Part shown: piece after piece, positions 47,701 to 54,404 of the stretch | Layout: the number at the start of each line of letters is the position of its first letter | Position numbering within the stretch: the first letter of the stretch is position 1 | Source of the DNA: Aquatica leii | Lineage: Eukaryota > Arthropoda > Insecta > Coleoptera > Lampyridae | Assembly: GCA_035610365.1 (NCBI GenBank) | Contig: CM069432.1 | Location: 82,340,520-82,404,519 of the forward strand | Length of the DNA stretch: 64,000 bases | Direction of reading: 5' to 3' | Program-made: the position numbers and the translations under genes | Notes under the pieces: generated by a model | The model's input: only the letters and a program-made list of their open reading frames with translations | Database searches by the model: none | Told to the model about the DNA's origin: nothing

Positions 47701-48864
47701 ACAATCTCTTCAGAGAAAAAATAGAAATAAGGCTATTTGAAACTGATGATAGCATGAAACGAAATGGACTCATAACGACACCATCCACTTCACGGAAGAG
47801 GACTATGAAAATAAATACACACACTTTTGCGAAAAAAGAGGGACCAGCAGCTAAAACTAGAAAATATTGCAGAAAGTGTTATGAAAATAAAATTTTCTTT
47901 AATCTTGATAAAAACAAGGTAGAAAAAGTAACGACCTATTGTCTTCAATGCGACAATCAACCACACTACTGTCTTGAGTGCTTCAACGCCAAACATAAAT
48001 AAATGAATGAAAAAAGTTTTTTTTATATATATAATTTTGTACTCATACATTTTTCTTTTGTAAAATAACACTTATCAAAAATAAAACTTTTGTTTGTATT
48101 TTATTTAAATTATTGCTCTTCCGTTTTAAGCTGTCTATAGACTAACATGACAATGAAAAATTTTAAAACTCAAACTCTGCTAATTCTACTATCCTATACG
48201 ACCAGAGCGGTCATGTAAACAAGCCAAAACCACTGTATATCAGTCATTAAATGTATATGAATCATTTAAGTTCTGAATTGTAAAGCGGACATGGGTGATC
48301 GCCTTCGTCCGGGCCGAACATTACGAATCTGTCATCAGTAAAAAAAAAACATAAAAAACAATATCATATCATAACTGGGTTCCTTAACATTTAAGTTTAG
48401 TAATTGTTTTAATAAACATTATCAGGTTTGATACTGTTACGTTTAAACTTACAAAATACGATTCGACTATTATTAAAAATTTATTTGCAAAGAACTCAAA
48501 CGAACTTCGTGACAAAATTCTATTACTATTACTATCAATAATTTAGAAGTATTACAGGTAATAAGACGACTTTCACAATGTTACTTCTAATCAAAATGCA
48601 AAATGTTTTGTTAATACTATAGTTATTTTTATATATTAATTAAAGTTACTTACTGTATGGAGCACATGATGAAAAACAATTATACACACCATTACCACTA
48701 TTTTTAAAAAAATATCCATCATTGCAGTCTATGTAAGAATAATCTGAGACTACATCAAACTTTTCATCGCATGGATTAAACTCTTCATCAATACATTGGT
48801 GTAGGTGCCAAATCATAATGACATTTAAGCAAACAAGTAAGTACTCTGTTTTTAAAAGGCACAT
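20589..48864 (-). CDS. secreted thyroglobulin type-1 repeat protein, eight exons
   Basis: Host gene assembled from splice signals. Exons are 48864-48654, 29380-29285, 29232-29112, 28803-28727, 28674-28486, 23012-22841, 20918-20836 and 20779-20589. Together they give 1,140 bases, 380 codons with stop. Every junction is GT-AG and in phase. The protein has a signal-peptide-like start ([19 protein letters not shown]), a Cys-rich head, and four thyroglobulin type-1-like modules: exons 3-4 (core CFC), exon 5 (canonical QCWC), exons 6-7 (diverged) and exon 8. Known members of this fold often inhibit cysteine proteases or bind secreted partners; the function here is inferred only. Intron 1 is about 19 kb and full of transposons. 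A polyadenylation-like AATAAA overlaps the stop codon. Exon 1 is linked to exon 2 by phase alone, which is the least certain step. Confidence 0.8.
20836..20918 (-). CDS. thyroglobulin-repeat gene, exon 7
   Basis: 83 bases encoding [20 protein letters not shown] and the following residues. Acceptor ATTTTAG, donor GTT/GTAAGT. The same exon is duplicated at 54322-54404. Confidence 0.88.
21635..22040 (-). repeat. diverged LTR fragment related to the macro-domain gypsy LTR
   Basis: It shares order and spacing with 30973-31431 and 37144-37603: a TGTAACG start, the block AAAACACTTACAC followed by AATTTAT, CTCCGCGGAT-like wording, and a terminal AAGTCTCTTCATA corresponding to AAGGCTCTTGCAT. On the minus strand it has a TATATAAAAA box (about 21877-21886). 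Just upstream are heat-shock-element-like triplets, for example TTC-GA-GAA-TT-TTC at 21898-21910. It lies in host intron 6. No internal region is attached, so it is a solo or truncated LTR. Confidence 0.6.
22841..23012 (-). CDS. thyroglobulin-repeat gene, exon 6
   Basis: 172 bases between acceptor TGCTTTAG and donor CACA/GTAAGT. It encodes the first half of a diverged module, with [12 protein letters not shown] and [16 protein letters not shown]. Confidence 0.82.
23222..23651. repeat. imperfect inverted repeat (foldback) in intron 5
   Basis: The arms 23222-23354 and 23525-23651 pair. The outer parts share ATCGACCTGGCAACA, and the inner parts share a perfect 21-base block (ACGGTACGCACTACTTGTCA plus one). 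The spacer is about 170 bp. No coding capacity. Confidence 0.7.
23732..23985 (+). repeat. dispersed hAT-derived repeat, copy 2
   Basis: Starts CAGTGTTGCCAA, a typical hAT-type terminus, and matches 2618-2912 along its length. The right end is degraded (GTCGGGAACA instead of TTGGCAACACTG). Confidence 0.6.
24409..24443. repeat. perfect hairpin, 15-bp stem
   Basis: AGTCGACTGTAATAA, then a 5-base loop, then the exact reverse complement. The stem is AT-rich with a palindromic GTCGAC. No function is evident. Confidence 0.7.
24791..25405. mobile_element. 615-bp element with 29-bp perfect inverted ends
   Basis: The ends 24791-24819 and 25377-25405 are perfect reverse complements, beginning ATCACATAATAACAACCATA. 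The interior is non-coding. The flanks share ACA immediately outside both ends, a possible short target duplication. Probably a MITE of an unassigned family. Confidence 0.65.
25406..26030. other. gene-free part of intron 5
   Basis: AT-rich sequence without supported genes or clear repeats. Confidence 0.5.
26035..26700 (-). pseudogene. DDE transposase remnant (Tc1/mariner-IS630-like)
   Basis: Minus-strand translation, with frame changes, shows an [20 protein letters not shown] block, then [20 protein letters not shown], then [15 protein letters not shown] (second catalytic Asp), then [13 protein letters not shown]. This order fits DDE_3-type transposases of the IS630/Tc1/mariner superfamily. 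The N-terminal half is missing where the gypsy gag fragment begins at 26713. Inactive. Confidence 0.7.
26716..27018 (-). pseudogene. coiled-coil Gag fragment related to the macro-domain gypsy
   Basis: It encodes repeated heptad-like units with [20 protein letters not shown] and [10 protein letters not shown], strongly similar to the coiled-coil Gag start at 36842-36516. Upstream (27228-27260) the sequence AACACCTGACACC before TGTAACG matches the primer-binding-site/LTR junction at 37128-37150. This is therefore the 5' end of a diverged relative, truncated at 26713. Confidence 0.7.
27261..27696. other. gene-free part of intron 5
   Basis: No supported gene. The left part may be eroded LTR continuing from the gag fragment. 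Confidence 0.45.
27700..27992. mobile_element. 293-bp MITE with long inverted ends and TA duplication
   Basis: Long terminal inverted repeats (about 50 bp, few mismatches) begin CCTGACATTTAATTTG. TA lies on both sides (27698-27699, 27993-27994), as in Tc1/mariner-type insertions. Inside are two direct copies of an 87-base unit (27752-27838 and 27839-27925) and a short hairpin, GATAACACCAC/GTGGTGTTATC. Confidence 0.75.
28145..28317. mobile_element. foldback MITE, nearly complete palindrome
   Basis: The arms 28145-28224 and 28240-28317 pair almost end to end. The arms meet at GGTAATATCAC/GTGATATTACC around a GGCCTTCGGCC loop. A third partial copy of the arm, from 28321 to about 28395, carries GATAACACCACG, linking it to the MITE at 27700-27992. 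Confidence 0.75.
28486..28674 (-). CDS. thyroglobulin-repeat gene, exon 5
   Basis: 189 bases encoding one entire canonical thyroglobulin type-1 module: CSRKKVE, then [20 protein letters not shown] and AEPKTGK, then the final Cys. The acceptor is GAATTTAG and the donor GCT/GTAAGT. Confidence 0.92.
28727..28803 (-). CDS. thyroglobulin-repeat gene, exon 4
   Basis: 77 bases between acceptor TTTTTTAG and donor GCG/GTAAAT. It completes module 1 with [13 protein letters not shown], where the usual CWC is CFC. Confidence 0.85.
29112..29232 (-). CDS. thyroglobulin-repeat gene, exon 3
   Basis: 121 bases between acceptor ATTTGCAG and donor AAG/GTAACA. It encodes the first half of thyroglobulin type-1 module 1, including [18 protein letters not shown]. 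Confidence 0.85.
29285..29380 (-). CDS. thyroglobulin-repeat gene, exon 2
   Basis: 96 bases after acceptor TTTTTTAG. It encodes [18 protein letters not shown] and related residues, a compact Cys-rich motif. The donor is the weak A/GTGTGG, chosen because it alone keeps exon 3 open. Confidence 0.75.
29381..30032. other. intron 1 start, no gene
   Basis: No supported gene. The right part is presumably the leader and LTR of the plus-strand gypsy element, but no LTR border could be fixed. Confidence 0.5.
30033..30972 (+). pseudogene. gag: Gag of the older gypsy element
   Basis: It starts [20 protein letters not shown] with a Ser/Cys-rich basic region, then a retrotransposon Gag core ([20 protein letters not shown]). 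A frameshift near 30500-30540 interrupts it. The second part (30607 on) has a zinc knuckle, [14 protein letters not shown], and a second Cys pattern ([14 protein letters not shown]) missing one Cys. Confidence 0.82.
30973..31431 (-). repeat. 3' LTR of the macro-domain gypsy
   Basis: 459 bp, starting TGAAACGTCC and ending CGTAACA on the minus strand. Near identical to 37144-37603. It keeps one perfect TTCTAGAA (31371-31378) and a mutated TTCTAGGA (31391-31398). Confidence 0.92.
31430..31599 (-). CDS. CCCH zinc finger tail after the macro domain
   Basis: In the same frame as the second half of the macro domain. It has one finger of form C-X7-C-X5-C-X3-H ([15 protein letters not shown] followed by RYRH) at about 31560-31495. 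A basic tail ([14 protein letters not shown]) then runs into the 3' LTR and stops at 31373. CCCH fingers of this type usually bind RNA. The role here is inferred; it could bind element RNA. Confidence 0.8.
31600..32010 (-). pseudogene. macro domain (OARD1/TARG1-like) at the Pol C-terminus
   Basis: About 136 residues directly following the integrase C-terminal region. The first part reads [18 protein letters not shown], the ADP-ribose-binding loop of OARD1-type macro domains. A single missing base near 31893 breaks the frame. The second part has [19 protein letters not shown], then [15 protein letters not shown] and the closing strand VQVLVC. The Lys of VTKK and the Asp of GCGLD correspond to the catalytic pair known in human TARG1/OARD1, which removes ADP-ribose from acidic residues. 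The domain order and length match the family. Activity in intact relatives, and the role of the domain for the element, are inferred. Confidence 0.85.
32242..33904 (-). pseudogene. pol: RNase H and integrase of the macro-domain gypsy
   Basis: RNase H (33904-33500) with [34 protein letters not shown] and [12 protein letters not shown]. Integrase zinc-binding part near 33190-33050 ([20 protein letters not shown], then CRKCIVCA). Catalytic core with Asp in VAIDIAGPF, Asp in LHSDQ (other frame, near 32780) and Glu in [10 protein letters not shown] (32679). The C-terminal chromatin-binding part follows and runs into the macro domain region. At least three frame changes. Confidence 0.82.
33953..35071 (-). 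pseudogene. pol: reverse transcriptase of the macro-domain gypsy
   Basis: RT start at 34799-34533 with [20 protein letters not shown] and [12 protein letters not shown]. The middle (34530-34300) is frameshifted. The catalytic YLDD is recognisable near 34310 but interrupted by one extra T. The frame then resumes at 34297 ([19 protein letters not shown]) through the thumb ([20 protein letters not shown]) to 33953. Confidence 0.82.
35228..35944 (-). CDS. Gag C-terminus and protease of the macro-domain gypsy
   Basis: Frame of 238 codons. It begins in the Gag tail ([18 protein letters not shown]), with a decayed zinc knuckle ([16 protein letters not shown], two ligands lost). The aspartic protease follows with [17 protein letters not shown] as active site and [13 protein letters not shown] near the end. 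The frame continues into the linker before RT with disruptions from 35228 to 34800. Confidence 0.82.
   Translation of the reverse strand: MDDALVHALEFEAAKQASQRGGHRLCCATEVPAQTLESIEEIARRILRERGGTALNCDEIGHVRRHRTKPKKRTRRALENLERGRAKETKVISSSQTPEVTIQMASPREQLHSIYLDGKINGRSVQLLVDTGATKTIIRPDMLLENEKTSPVTVRLPERRRATEIPTHGQVKVTIGLGNGVLDHQVLVADITEEVILGMDVIKKYGFHLDMKNDVLKIDNEEIPFHSSEKADVRSLVE
36087..36842 (-). pseudogene. gag: Gag of the macro-domain gypsy (coiled coil plus capsid-like core)
   Basis: The first part (36842-36516) starts [20 protein letters not shown]. It contains repeated 7-11 residue units such as [20 protein letters not shown] and SQKIEEKLM, a long coiled coil. After a stop, the capsid-like Gag core follows (36482-36087) with [19 protein letters not shown] and the [15 protein letters not shown] pattern, and runs on in a shifted frame to about 36067. 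Gag assembles the particle. The stop at 36516 and a frameshift near 36130 break it. Confidence 0.82.
37144..37603 (-). repeat. 5' LTR of the macro-domain gypsy
   Basis: 460 bp, the promoter copy for the minus-strand element. The primer binding site follows directly at 37143 and below. Confidence 0.92.
37485..37566 (-). promoter_or_regulatory. LTR promoter: heat-shock-element-like sites and TATA box
   Basis: On the minus strand, two perfect TTCTAGAA palindromes (37559-37566 and 37539-37546) and a GAAGAATTC site (about 37502-37510) lie upstream of TATAAAAG (37485-37492). TTCnnGAA pairs are the binding pattern of heat shock factor. Heat responsiveness is inferred from the motif only. Confidence 0.55.
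37604..40033 (+). pseudogene. pol: protease, RT, RNase H and partial integrase of the older gypsy element
   Basis: Protease-like domain with [12 protein letters not shown], where the usual DTG or DSG triad reads DFG (37608-38171). After a stop near 38171 and a frame change, a 602-codon frame (38225-40033) holds RT ([40 protein letters not shown], catalytic YLDDILIA). RNase H follows ([42 protein letters not shown]), then the HHCC part of integrase ([26 protein letters not shown]). It stops just after the first part of the integrase core (LHLDSLIRN), so it is 3' truncated. Confidence 0.88.
40050..41010 (+). repeat. tandem repeat, four copies of a 263-bp unit
   Basis: The marker ATGCTGTC recurs at about 40073, 40336, 40599 and 40822, giving periods of 263, 263 and 223 bases; the third unit lacks about 40 bases. 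Each unit also carries TCTCCTCACCTTAGTTAATC or a variant, and GGGTTGTTTTTAATGA. No coding potential. It begins right where the older gypsy integrase is cut off. Confidence 0.85.
41315..42125 (-). pseudogene. Penelope-like element, N-terminal Pol fragment
   Basis: Minus-strand translation contains [20 protein letters not shown], then [16 protein letters not shown], a signature of Penelope-like retroelement Pol before the RT core. Upstream (41640-41830) [20 protein letters not shown] and [15 protein letters not shown] also fit, after a stop near 41822. The RT core and GIY-YIG endonuclease are absent, so the fragment is truncated. Confidence 0.75.
42126..43176. other. gene-free part of intron 1
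   Basis: No supported gene. It may include upstream sequence of the Penelope-like fragment. Confidence 0.45.
43177..43208 (-). other. hammerhead-ribozyme-like motif
   Basis: On the minus strand CTGAAGA is followed by GGTGCG, an 8-base loop, CGCAC and GAAAC. This is the order of the conserved core and stem II of hammerhead ribozymes, which Penelope-like elements are known to carry. A clear stem III was not found, so activity is doubtful. Confidence 0.35.
43209..45938. other. gene-free part of intron 1
   Basis: AT-rich sequence without a supported gene. Small GC-richer patches near 44365 (GGCGTAGGCGGCCCGGCTGA) and 44700 (GAAGCCGCCACCG) may mark ends of an unrecognised repeat. Confidence 0.5.
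45939..48003 (+). pseudogene. piggyBac-like transposase, decayed
   Basis: Plus-strand relic. 45939-46250 encodes an acidic N-terminus. 46250-46500 is continuation with stops. After a 407-bp hAT insertion, 46971-47234 encodes the catalytic core ([20 protein letters not shown] and [19 protein letters not shown], with the first catalytic Asp in VDET). 47754-48003 encodes the Cys-rich C-terminal finger ([27 protein letters not shown]). Many stops and frame changes lie between. No TTAA-flanked terminal repeats were recognised. Confidence 0.85.
46519..46925. mobile_element. 407-bp hAT MITE with ATAGATAA subterminal repeats
   Basis: The ends are CAGTGTTGTAAAT and, read inward from the right, CAGTGTTGTAAAT. 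It has a perfect 8-bp target duplication ACAATGAG (46511-46518 and 46926-46933). The interior is full of TATCTAGATA-like and ATAGATAA motifs. It interrupts the piggyBac relic. Confidence 0.92.
48004..48650. other. gene-free part of intron 1
   Basis: No supported gene between the piggyBac relic and host exon 1. Confidence 0.5.
48654..48864 (-). CDS. thyroglobulin-repeat gene, exon 1 (signal peptide)
   Basis: 70 codons plus one base. It starts at ATG 48864, encodes a hydrophobic leader then a Cys-rich segment ending FSSCAPY, and ends ATACA/GTAAGT. Upstream there are only 188 bp before a full hAT element. A TCAGT initiator-like site lies near 48954-48958. Confidence 0.7.
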
Positions 48865-49052
48865 TTTATTAAAATTTGAAACTTATAACACATTTACAAT
48901 TGACAATTTATTACTAATTGATTAGGTATCGGTAGTTATCTTTTAATCACATGACTGATATAGCACTATCTAAATCTTTTAATGTCGTCAGCTCAATAAA
49001 GATATATTTTATTTATTGTAAAACAAGTTTTATACTTTCCCTGTGTTGTAGA

Positions 49053-52000
49053 CAGTGCCGGTGCCAGGTTATTTAGCGCCCTAGGCAAAACTTATTAAAA
49101 CGCCCCCTTTCATACAAATTTAAAAAAAATATGTAAAACAAATTTAAAGTGACATATTAATTTATTATCAATTGCATAAACGTTACAAGTAGACCAAAAT
49201 TTAATTTTACGTGCTTTCTTCCTCGCAAAACTTTCTACTAATTCCTTCAATTCTAGTGTCGAAGCGTAATCACATTCTAATGAAATTGTTGCTAAGTCCA
49301 CGAGTCTGTTTTGTGACATAGTTGAACGCAAGTAAGTTTTAATTAATTTTAATTTTGAAAAACTGCGTTCTCCACTAGCCACGGACACTGAAAGTGTTAA
49401 TAGTATTCTCAAGGATACAACAACATTTGGTACACAATCTTCCAATTTTTGTTGTACTATATAAAGAAGCACATCTGATGGTGACATGGGTTTTGGAAGC
49501 CTTCGAGCTACTACTTGAAGCTCATTGCAAAGATCATAAGCATCAATATCCTTATTAGCGTTATGCGTCAAAGACGTTTCCAAATGTTTACAGTCAGTAA
49601 GTATATCCGCATGTGTCTTTTTGTTGATATTGGATATATCATAAAGGAAACCAAATAGAATATTATGTTGTTCTAATTGTTGGAATCTCTCTTCAATAGA
49701 CTGTATAGCCATGTCCAAGATAGTGTAGTAGAATTCTACTTATAATTTCTGTCTAGGATCTTATGGTGCCTCGTCTTGAGCTTCATATTTAAACTGCCGT
49801 TTATGTAACCTTCTTCTACATTCATCGGGCTCAAATTTCACTTCTGTTTCTAATTCCTTTGCAATCTCGGCAGCATCAATTAAAATTTGTTCAAAACCAT
49901 CATCACTTCTACATTTTAACAGGTAATTTTTAGTCACTTGAAGTTGTTTTGTAGCTGAATGTATATCAGAATTCTCTTTTTGTAGTATTTTGCTTGTAAC
50001 ATTCACTTCATTAAGAATGTTATACCATGTGACAAGGGATACCATAAACTTGAATTTACAAATTGCATCGGCAAGAGCCTTTGCGTCCGTTCGGGAAGTA
50101 TTACCACATGAATTATTTAGTCTTGGGTCATCAAAAATTTTCATTAAAGCATCACATATTGCACCAAGCTGATACCTTATAGGCTTTAAAACATCAATCC
50201 TACTTTCCCATCTTGTTTCGCTTAACGGTTTAACTGTTAAATCCACGACATGGCTAATAAACACATGCCAACGTTGAATCGATGCAGAAAAGTAATTATA
50301 AATCTGTTGAACTAAACTAAAGAAATTAGTCGCTTCTAGGCAACATTTACAGGCATCATTGACAACTAAATTTAAAGAATGTGCATTGCAGGGAATAAAA
50401 AAAGCTCGCGGGTTTATGTTTAGAATTCTGTTTTGTACACCTTTTTCTTTTCCTTTCATATTACTTCCATTATCATACCCTCGTCCACGGAAATTTTCAA
50501 TTTGTAATTCCATTTGCTCAATCTTTTCAATCAAAGTTTCTATTATCAATGCCCCAGTAGTTTCGTCTAATGGAATAAATCCTAGGAGGTGTTCTCTTAT
50601 TATTACTGCAGGCTCGAACATCTCACTATCTAGCGGTTTGATAATATCAACAAAACGTATAATCATAGTCATCTGTTCAATATGACTAACGTCTGGTGTG
50701 CAATCCAAAATAATTGAATAATATTTTGCCGATTTCACAAGTGACAAAATTTTATTTTTTATAGCTCCTGCTAGGATCTGCATAAGTTCATTTTGAATAT
50801 CTTTTCCCAGGTAATCAACCATAATAAGTTTTGAGTGGCAAGTACTCTGATCAAAGCGATCAAACGTTCCAAAATTTGCCGCCAATATTGTTCTTCTTCT
50901 TTCATACTTTGATGGTTAATATTATCAATTGTTTTTTCTTTGGATATACGCACATCAAGTTCTTTCCAGGTCTGAAAATTGTCTAAATGGAAAGTATTCC
51001 TTTCATGTGAAGATAGAATTGCTCCAATATTTTTCCAGTCTTTTGATCCTGATTTTTCTAGGATTGACGAGCTGTTTTTATTAAATAACTTGCAGCAAAA
51101 ACAAAAAACCGCATCTTTTATAGTCGAATACATCAACCATGTACGGTATACTTCTTCACCATTAGCTAGTTTTCTTTTATAGTGAATTGGAGAAAATCTT
51201 CGATTTTTGGAATCTTTAGGAAAAATATATGTAATAATTTGATGTTGTGGATTTTGTAATAAAATCTGACGAAAATTATCATCACAATAGTCAGGCCAGT
51301 TTCCCGGGTCATTGTAATTTATATAATTAATCGTGGTACTGGTACTGCCACTACCAATTGAATCCAGTACCACTACCGTAGTGGTACTGGATTCAGTTTC
51401 ATGAGAGCATTCGCTTTGTATCATATTATCAGACTCTGAAACACCTTCTCCTCTTTTATTTTCTTCTTTTTTTGAAATACCTTCATTCGCATGATCGGAC
51501 ATATCTTGTTGTACATCTGATTGTCCTACACATCTATCCAAGTCGCTAATAGCGGAAACATCATGACTTGATTTGAAAAACTTTAACAGTCGACCACTTT
51601 GCTTTTCACGCTCTTGAGCTCTGAGAGTTTTGCGCTTACGATTTTGAAATCCCGATGGCTTTTTTGATGACATTTTAAAAGTAATAATATACCACTATAA
51701 ATAATATTGAAATATTTGAATACAACATAGTGATATTTGCTATTCAACTTACCAGCAAAGAAGTGGGTAATAATGTTGAGTCGTATGAAGGATAACAAAA
51801 TAAAATTTACTGCACGTAACTTCACTGAATCAATTATTTTTCTAATAATGCACAATATTACACTTATCAGTAAAACACTGTCAGTGTTACACTGAGCAAT
51901 TATAACTTTTGCGCTGTTGTTTTGAAGGGGGGGCGGCACAGAATACTATTGTGTACACGCATTTTTAATAAACTCAATCTTGATGTGCCGCTCTTTCACT

Positions 52001-52360
52001 ACCGTTGTGAGCTCTAGTATGTTTACAAACATTTCCAGCAAGTAAATAAATAGTGCAGACATCCATATTATGAATTGAAATAATTTTTACTTATGTTTGG
52101 ATCACGTTCGCATGACTGTTTTTGAACGCCGCGTCATGCGCTAGAGCGATCTCTAAATCAACATTAAAACTAGATAACCCTGAAATGTTCGAAATTAAAA
52201 AAATTATATTAAATACATTATTTTATTATATTACTCTGTCTATAGTTTATATAATATAATAAAAGCTGTTTTTTAATAATGGCGATTACACATTTTTGCG
52301 CCCCTATGGATAGCGCCCTAGGCGACCGCCTAGTTCGCCTTAATGGTAGCGCCGGCCCTG
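49053..52360 (-). mobile_element. full-length hAT transposon (ZMYM/TTF-type)
   Basis: A 3,308-bp element with similar ends, CAGTGCCGGTGCCAGG and (read inward) CAGGGCCGGCGCTACC. It has a perfect 8-bp target duplication GTTGTAGA (49045-49052 and 52361-52368). It encodes one transposase on the minus strand. It lies 188 bp upstream of the start codon of the thyroglobulin-repeat gene, in the same orientation. Confidence 0.93.
49110..51673 (-). pseudogene. hAT transposase (zinc finger MYM-type 1-like), frameshifted
   Basis: It starts MSSKKPSGFQNRKRKTLRAQ. A TTF-type zinc finger region follows (NWPDYCDDNFRQILLQ, then FSPIHYKRKL and DAVFCFCCKLF). A frameshift in the 50771-50885 overlap leads into the DUF4371-like and RNase H-fold parts (SIILDCTPDVSHIEQMTMII, GRGYDNGSNMKGKEKG, FFIPCNAHSLNLVVNDA). 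After a break at about 49720-49760 comes the hAT dimerisation domain (LRILLTLSVSVASGERSFSK, MSQNRLVDLATIS). Only two to three lesions, so a fairly recent copy. Confidence 0.9.
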
Positions 52361-52368
52361 GTTGTAGA

Positions 52369-53240
52369 TGTTATATATAATTGCATTTTTTCTTTGCCTT
52401 TTTTAAATTTTTTGTGTTATAAAGTGAGTAAGTTGTGTAAAGTGAACAAAATAGTATATCAAGTATTATGAACATTTTACCGATCGAAGACAATTGTTTG
52501 GTGGAGGAGCGAACGACGACTCCAATAATTATTGTCTGAGATATTCAACGTGTTCAATATAAGAATGCACAGTATAGGGATCTTGTAAACGTTAAAAGAT
52601 TAAAAAAACTAATAGCACTTTGTCATTGCCACTTTTTAAGCTGTTTCAAATTTTTTATCTGACCTTTTATTTCCGAGAAACCATCATCAACTTAATGTCT
52701 TTTTATGACCACAAAAAAAGAAACAGATTGTACTCGATAGATTTTTTTATTGAAAATTCAACGACGTATCACGCATTGGTTCTAAAACTAAAAATAAAAA
52801 AAGTAGCTTTAATATTTTAAGTTAATTAAACATAAGCTGTCCGCTTTGGCTGTACAATATTATGATGCGGATACAACTTAATAATTCATCTTAATTAGAA
52901 TATTTACTCTAACAGTGAATTATGTACTTATAATTAAACGCTGAGTTAAACTGTAATTTTGAAAAGTACTTATTTTGTTATTTTTAGAAACAATCAATAA
53001 GTGGCAGTATTCTTTGCATCGATTCTTTTGTTTGGTTTGCATTATACTAAATATTGGGTAAAGTTCATAAATTCTGAACGTTTTTGTAGAGATAATTTAG
53101 ACGGTTCCTTTGCCAAGTTTATTACTAACAATTTATCTTTTTTTCGATTTTTTATTTATTATCCATTCAGTTTTTGATTTTACCGTATCTAAAAACGGTC
53201 TCTTCATATCTGCAAATGATTTAATTATTATTAAGTTTGT
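52369..53240. other. gene-free stretch
   Basis: AT-rich without supported genes. Confidence 0.5.
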
Positions 53241-53648
53241 TACTATATAACATTTCTTTAGGAGGGGCAAATAAATCAAAGTTATTTTTTATGACGAGGT
53301 TTCGTGCAACGTAGTGTGCACTCCTTCGGGCCAAAGAAAAAAAATGTAGCGTTCTTAATTTAAACGACATGGACACTTATACCAGCATTAACATGTCATG
53401 TCAATTGTTTGTTATATTAGTCTAGTCATTTTGTTATTTACATTAATTTTAATTATTCGCTTTTTACTATCCTTATTAAAGTTATTAATGTTAACGTTGG
53501 TATAACTGTCCTTGTCGTTGGAGTTAAGGACGACTTCACTTCCTTCTTTGCTCTGAAGAAGGGCATGCATACTACGTTGCACGACACGTTACCATAAAGA
53601 ATAACTTGAGTAGTTTATTTGTCCCTCCTAAAGAAGAGTTATATAGTA
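53241..53648. repeat. foldback element with hammerhead-like motifs in both arms
   Basis: Inverted arms of about 130 bp with imperfect pairing. The outer ends are TACTATATAAC and GTTATATAGTA. Both share TTCTTTAGGAGGG and CGTGCAACGTAGT. Each arm contains a [C/T]GAAG-GTGCA/GGCATGC-GCACGA[A/C]AC motif (53298-53330 minus, 53551-53590 plus) resembling the motif at 43177-43208. Non-coding. Confidence 0.65.
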
Positions 53649-54074
53649 TCGAACTTGATTAAATACAACATTAAAGAAGAACTAAAACAGCATTATCTGT
53701 AAATGATGTTACCAAACACATTTTGGAAGTAATTTTTTTAAATAAAATCTAAAGAACGTATTTTTAAGCAAAAACATTTAATAATAATGGCTTACGTGGT
53801 ATGATCGCAAAGTACTTGAGCTTATTACAATTCTAGATTATTTGTAATACTTTTTTTGGTAAAATAGTGACACATTTAATAGCAAAAACTTAATATTTGT
53901 TATATTTTACGAAAAAATGAAATAAATGCATGGTTATTATAAATATATATTATTCTTAATCAGTTTAGATTACTGCTACTAAAAATTGGAGATTAAAATT
54001 TTAACCACTGTAAAGAAAGATATCAGTAATTGTTCCTAACTATTACTGAATAATACACAATACTGACTTTTTAT

Positions 54075-54265
54075 TTAATTAGTATATGGCGTGCAATCTG
54101 TTTTTTCATTAAAGAATTCACTACTCTTGAAACCATCTTTATCCACACAGTACCACTGTTCGTTGATTATGTGATATTGATCTGGTTTGTAATTTCCAGT
54201 AGGTAGACACAGCAAATATTGAGTCGATCCAATACTTTCATAAATTTTTGTATCTCTAGCGCAAT
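54075..54265 (-). CDS. duplicated terminal exon 8 of the thyroglobulin-repeat gene
   Basis: 191 bases including stop, the same length as 20589-20779. It encodes CARDTKIYESIGSTQYLLCL, then the [20 protein letters not shown] module and ends TPYTN. The intron to the preceding exon is also alike, so the copy arose by DNA duplication (about 54020-54500 versus 20520-21040). The frame is intact. By eye I count about 13 amino-acid-changing and 5 silent base changes. AATAAA overlaps the stop region. Confidence 0.8.
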
Positions 54266-54321
54266 CTAAGAAAAACACTTAGTAAAATTTAATCGTTATG
54301 CCATTAAAACAAAATACGTAC

Positions 54322-54404
54322 AACAATTCAAGTTGGGTAAATTTTCATCTATTGCTGCAGCAAAGCCTTCTATTACGCTATTATCTCTCCACTTACAATA
54401 AGCC
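54322..54404 (-). CDS. duplicated exon 7 of the thyroglobulin-repeat gene
   Basis: 83 bases, the same length as 20836-20918, with acceptor ATTTTAG and donor GTT/GTACGT. It encodes AYCKWRDNSVIEGFAAAIDE and following residues. No upstream exons were found between here and the BEL element at 56463, so this may be a partial copy. Confidence 0.75.

Noticed and set aside
47754..48003. Stand-alone zinc-finger gene
   Set aside because: The Cys-rich pattern is the C-terminal finger of piggyBac-type transposases and lies downstream of the piggyBac core.
50771..51673. Host ZMYM1-like gene
   Set aside because: Flanked by hAT terminal repeats with an 8-bp duplication, and frameshifted.
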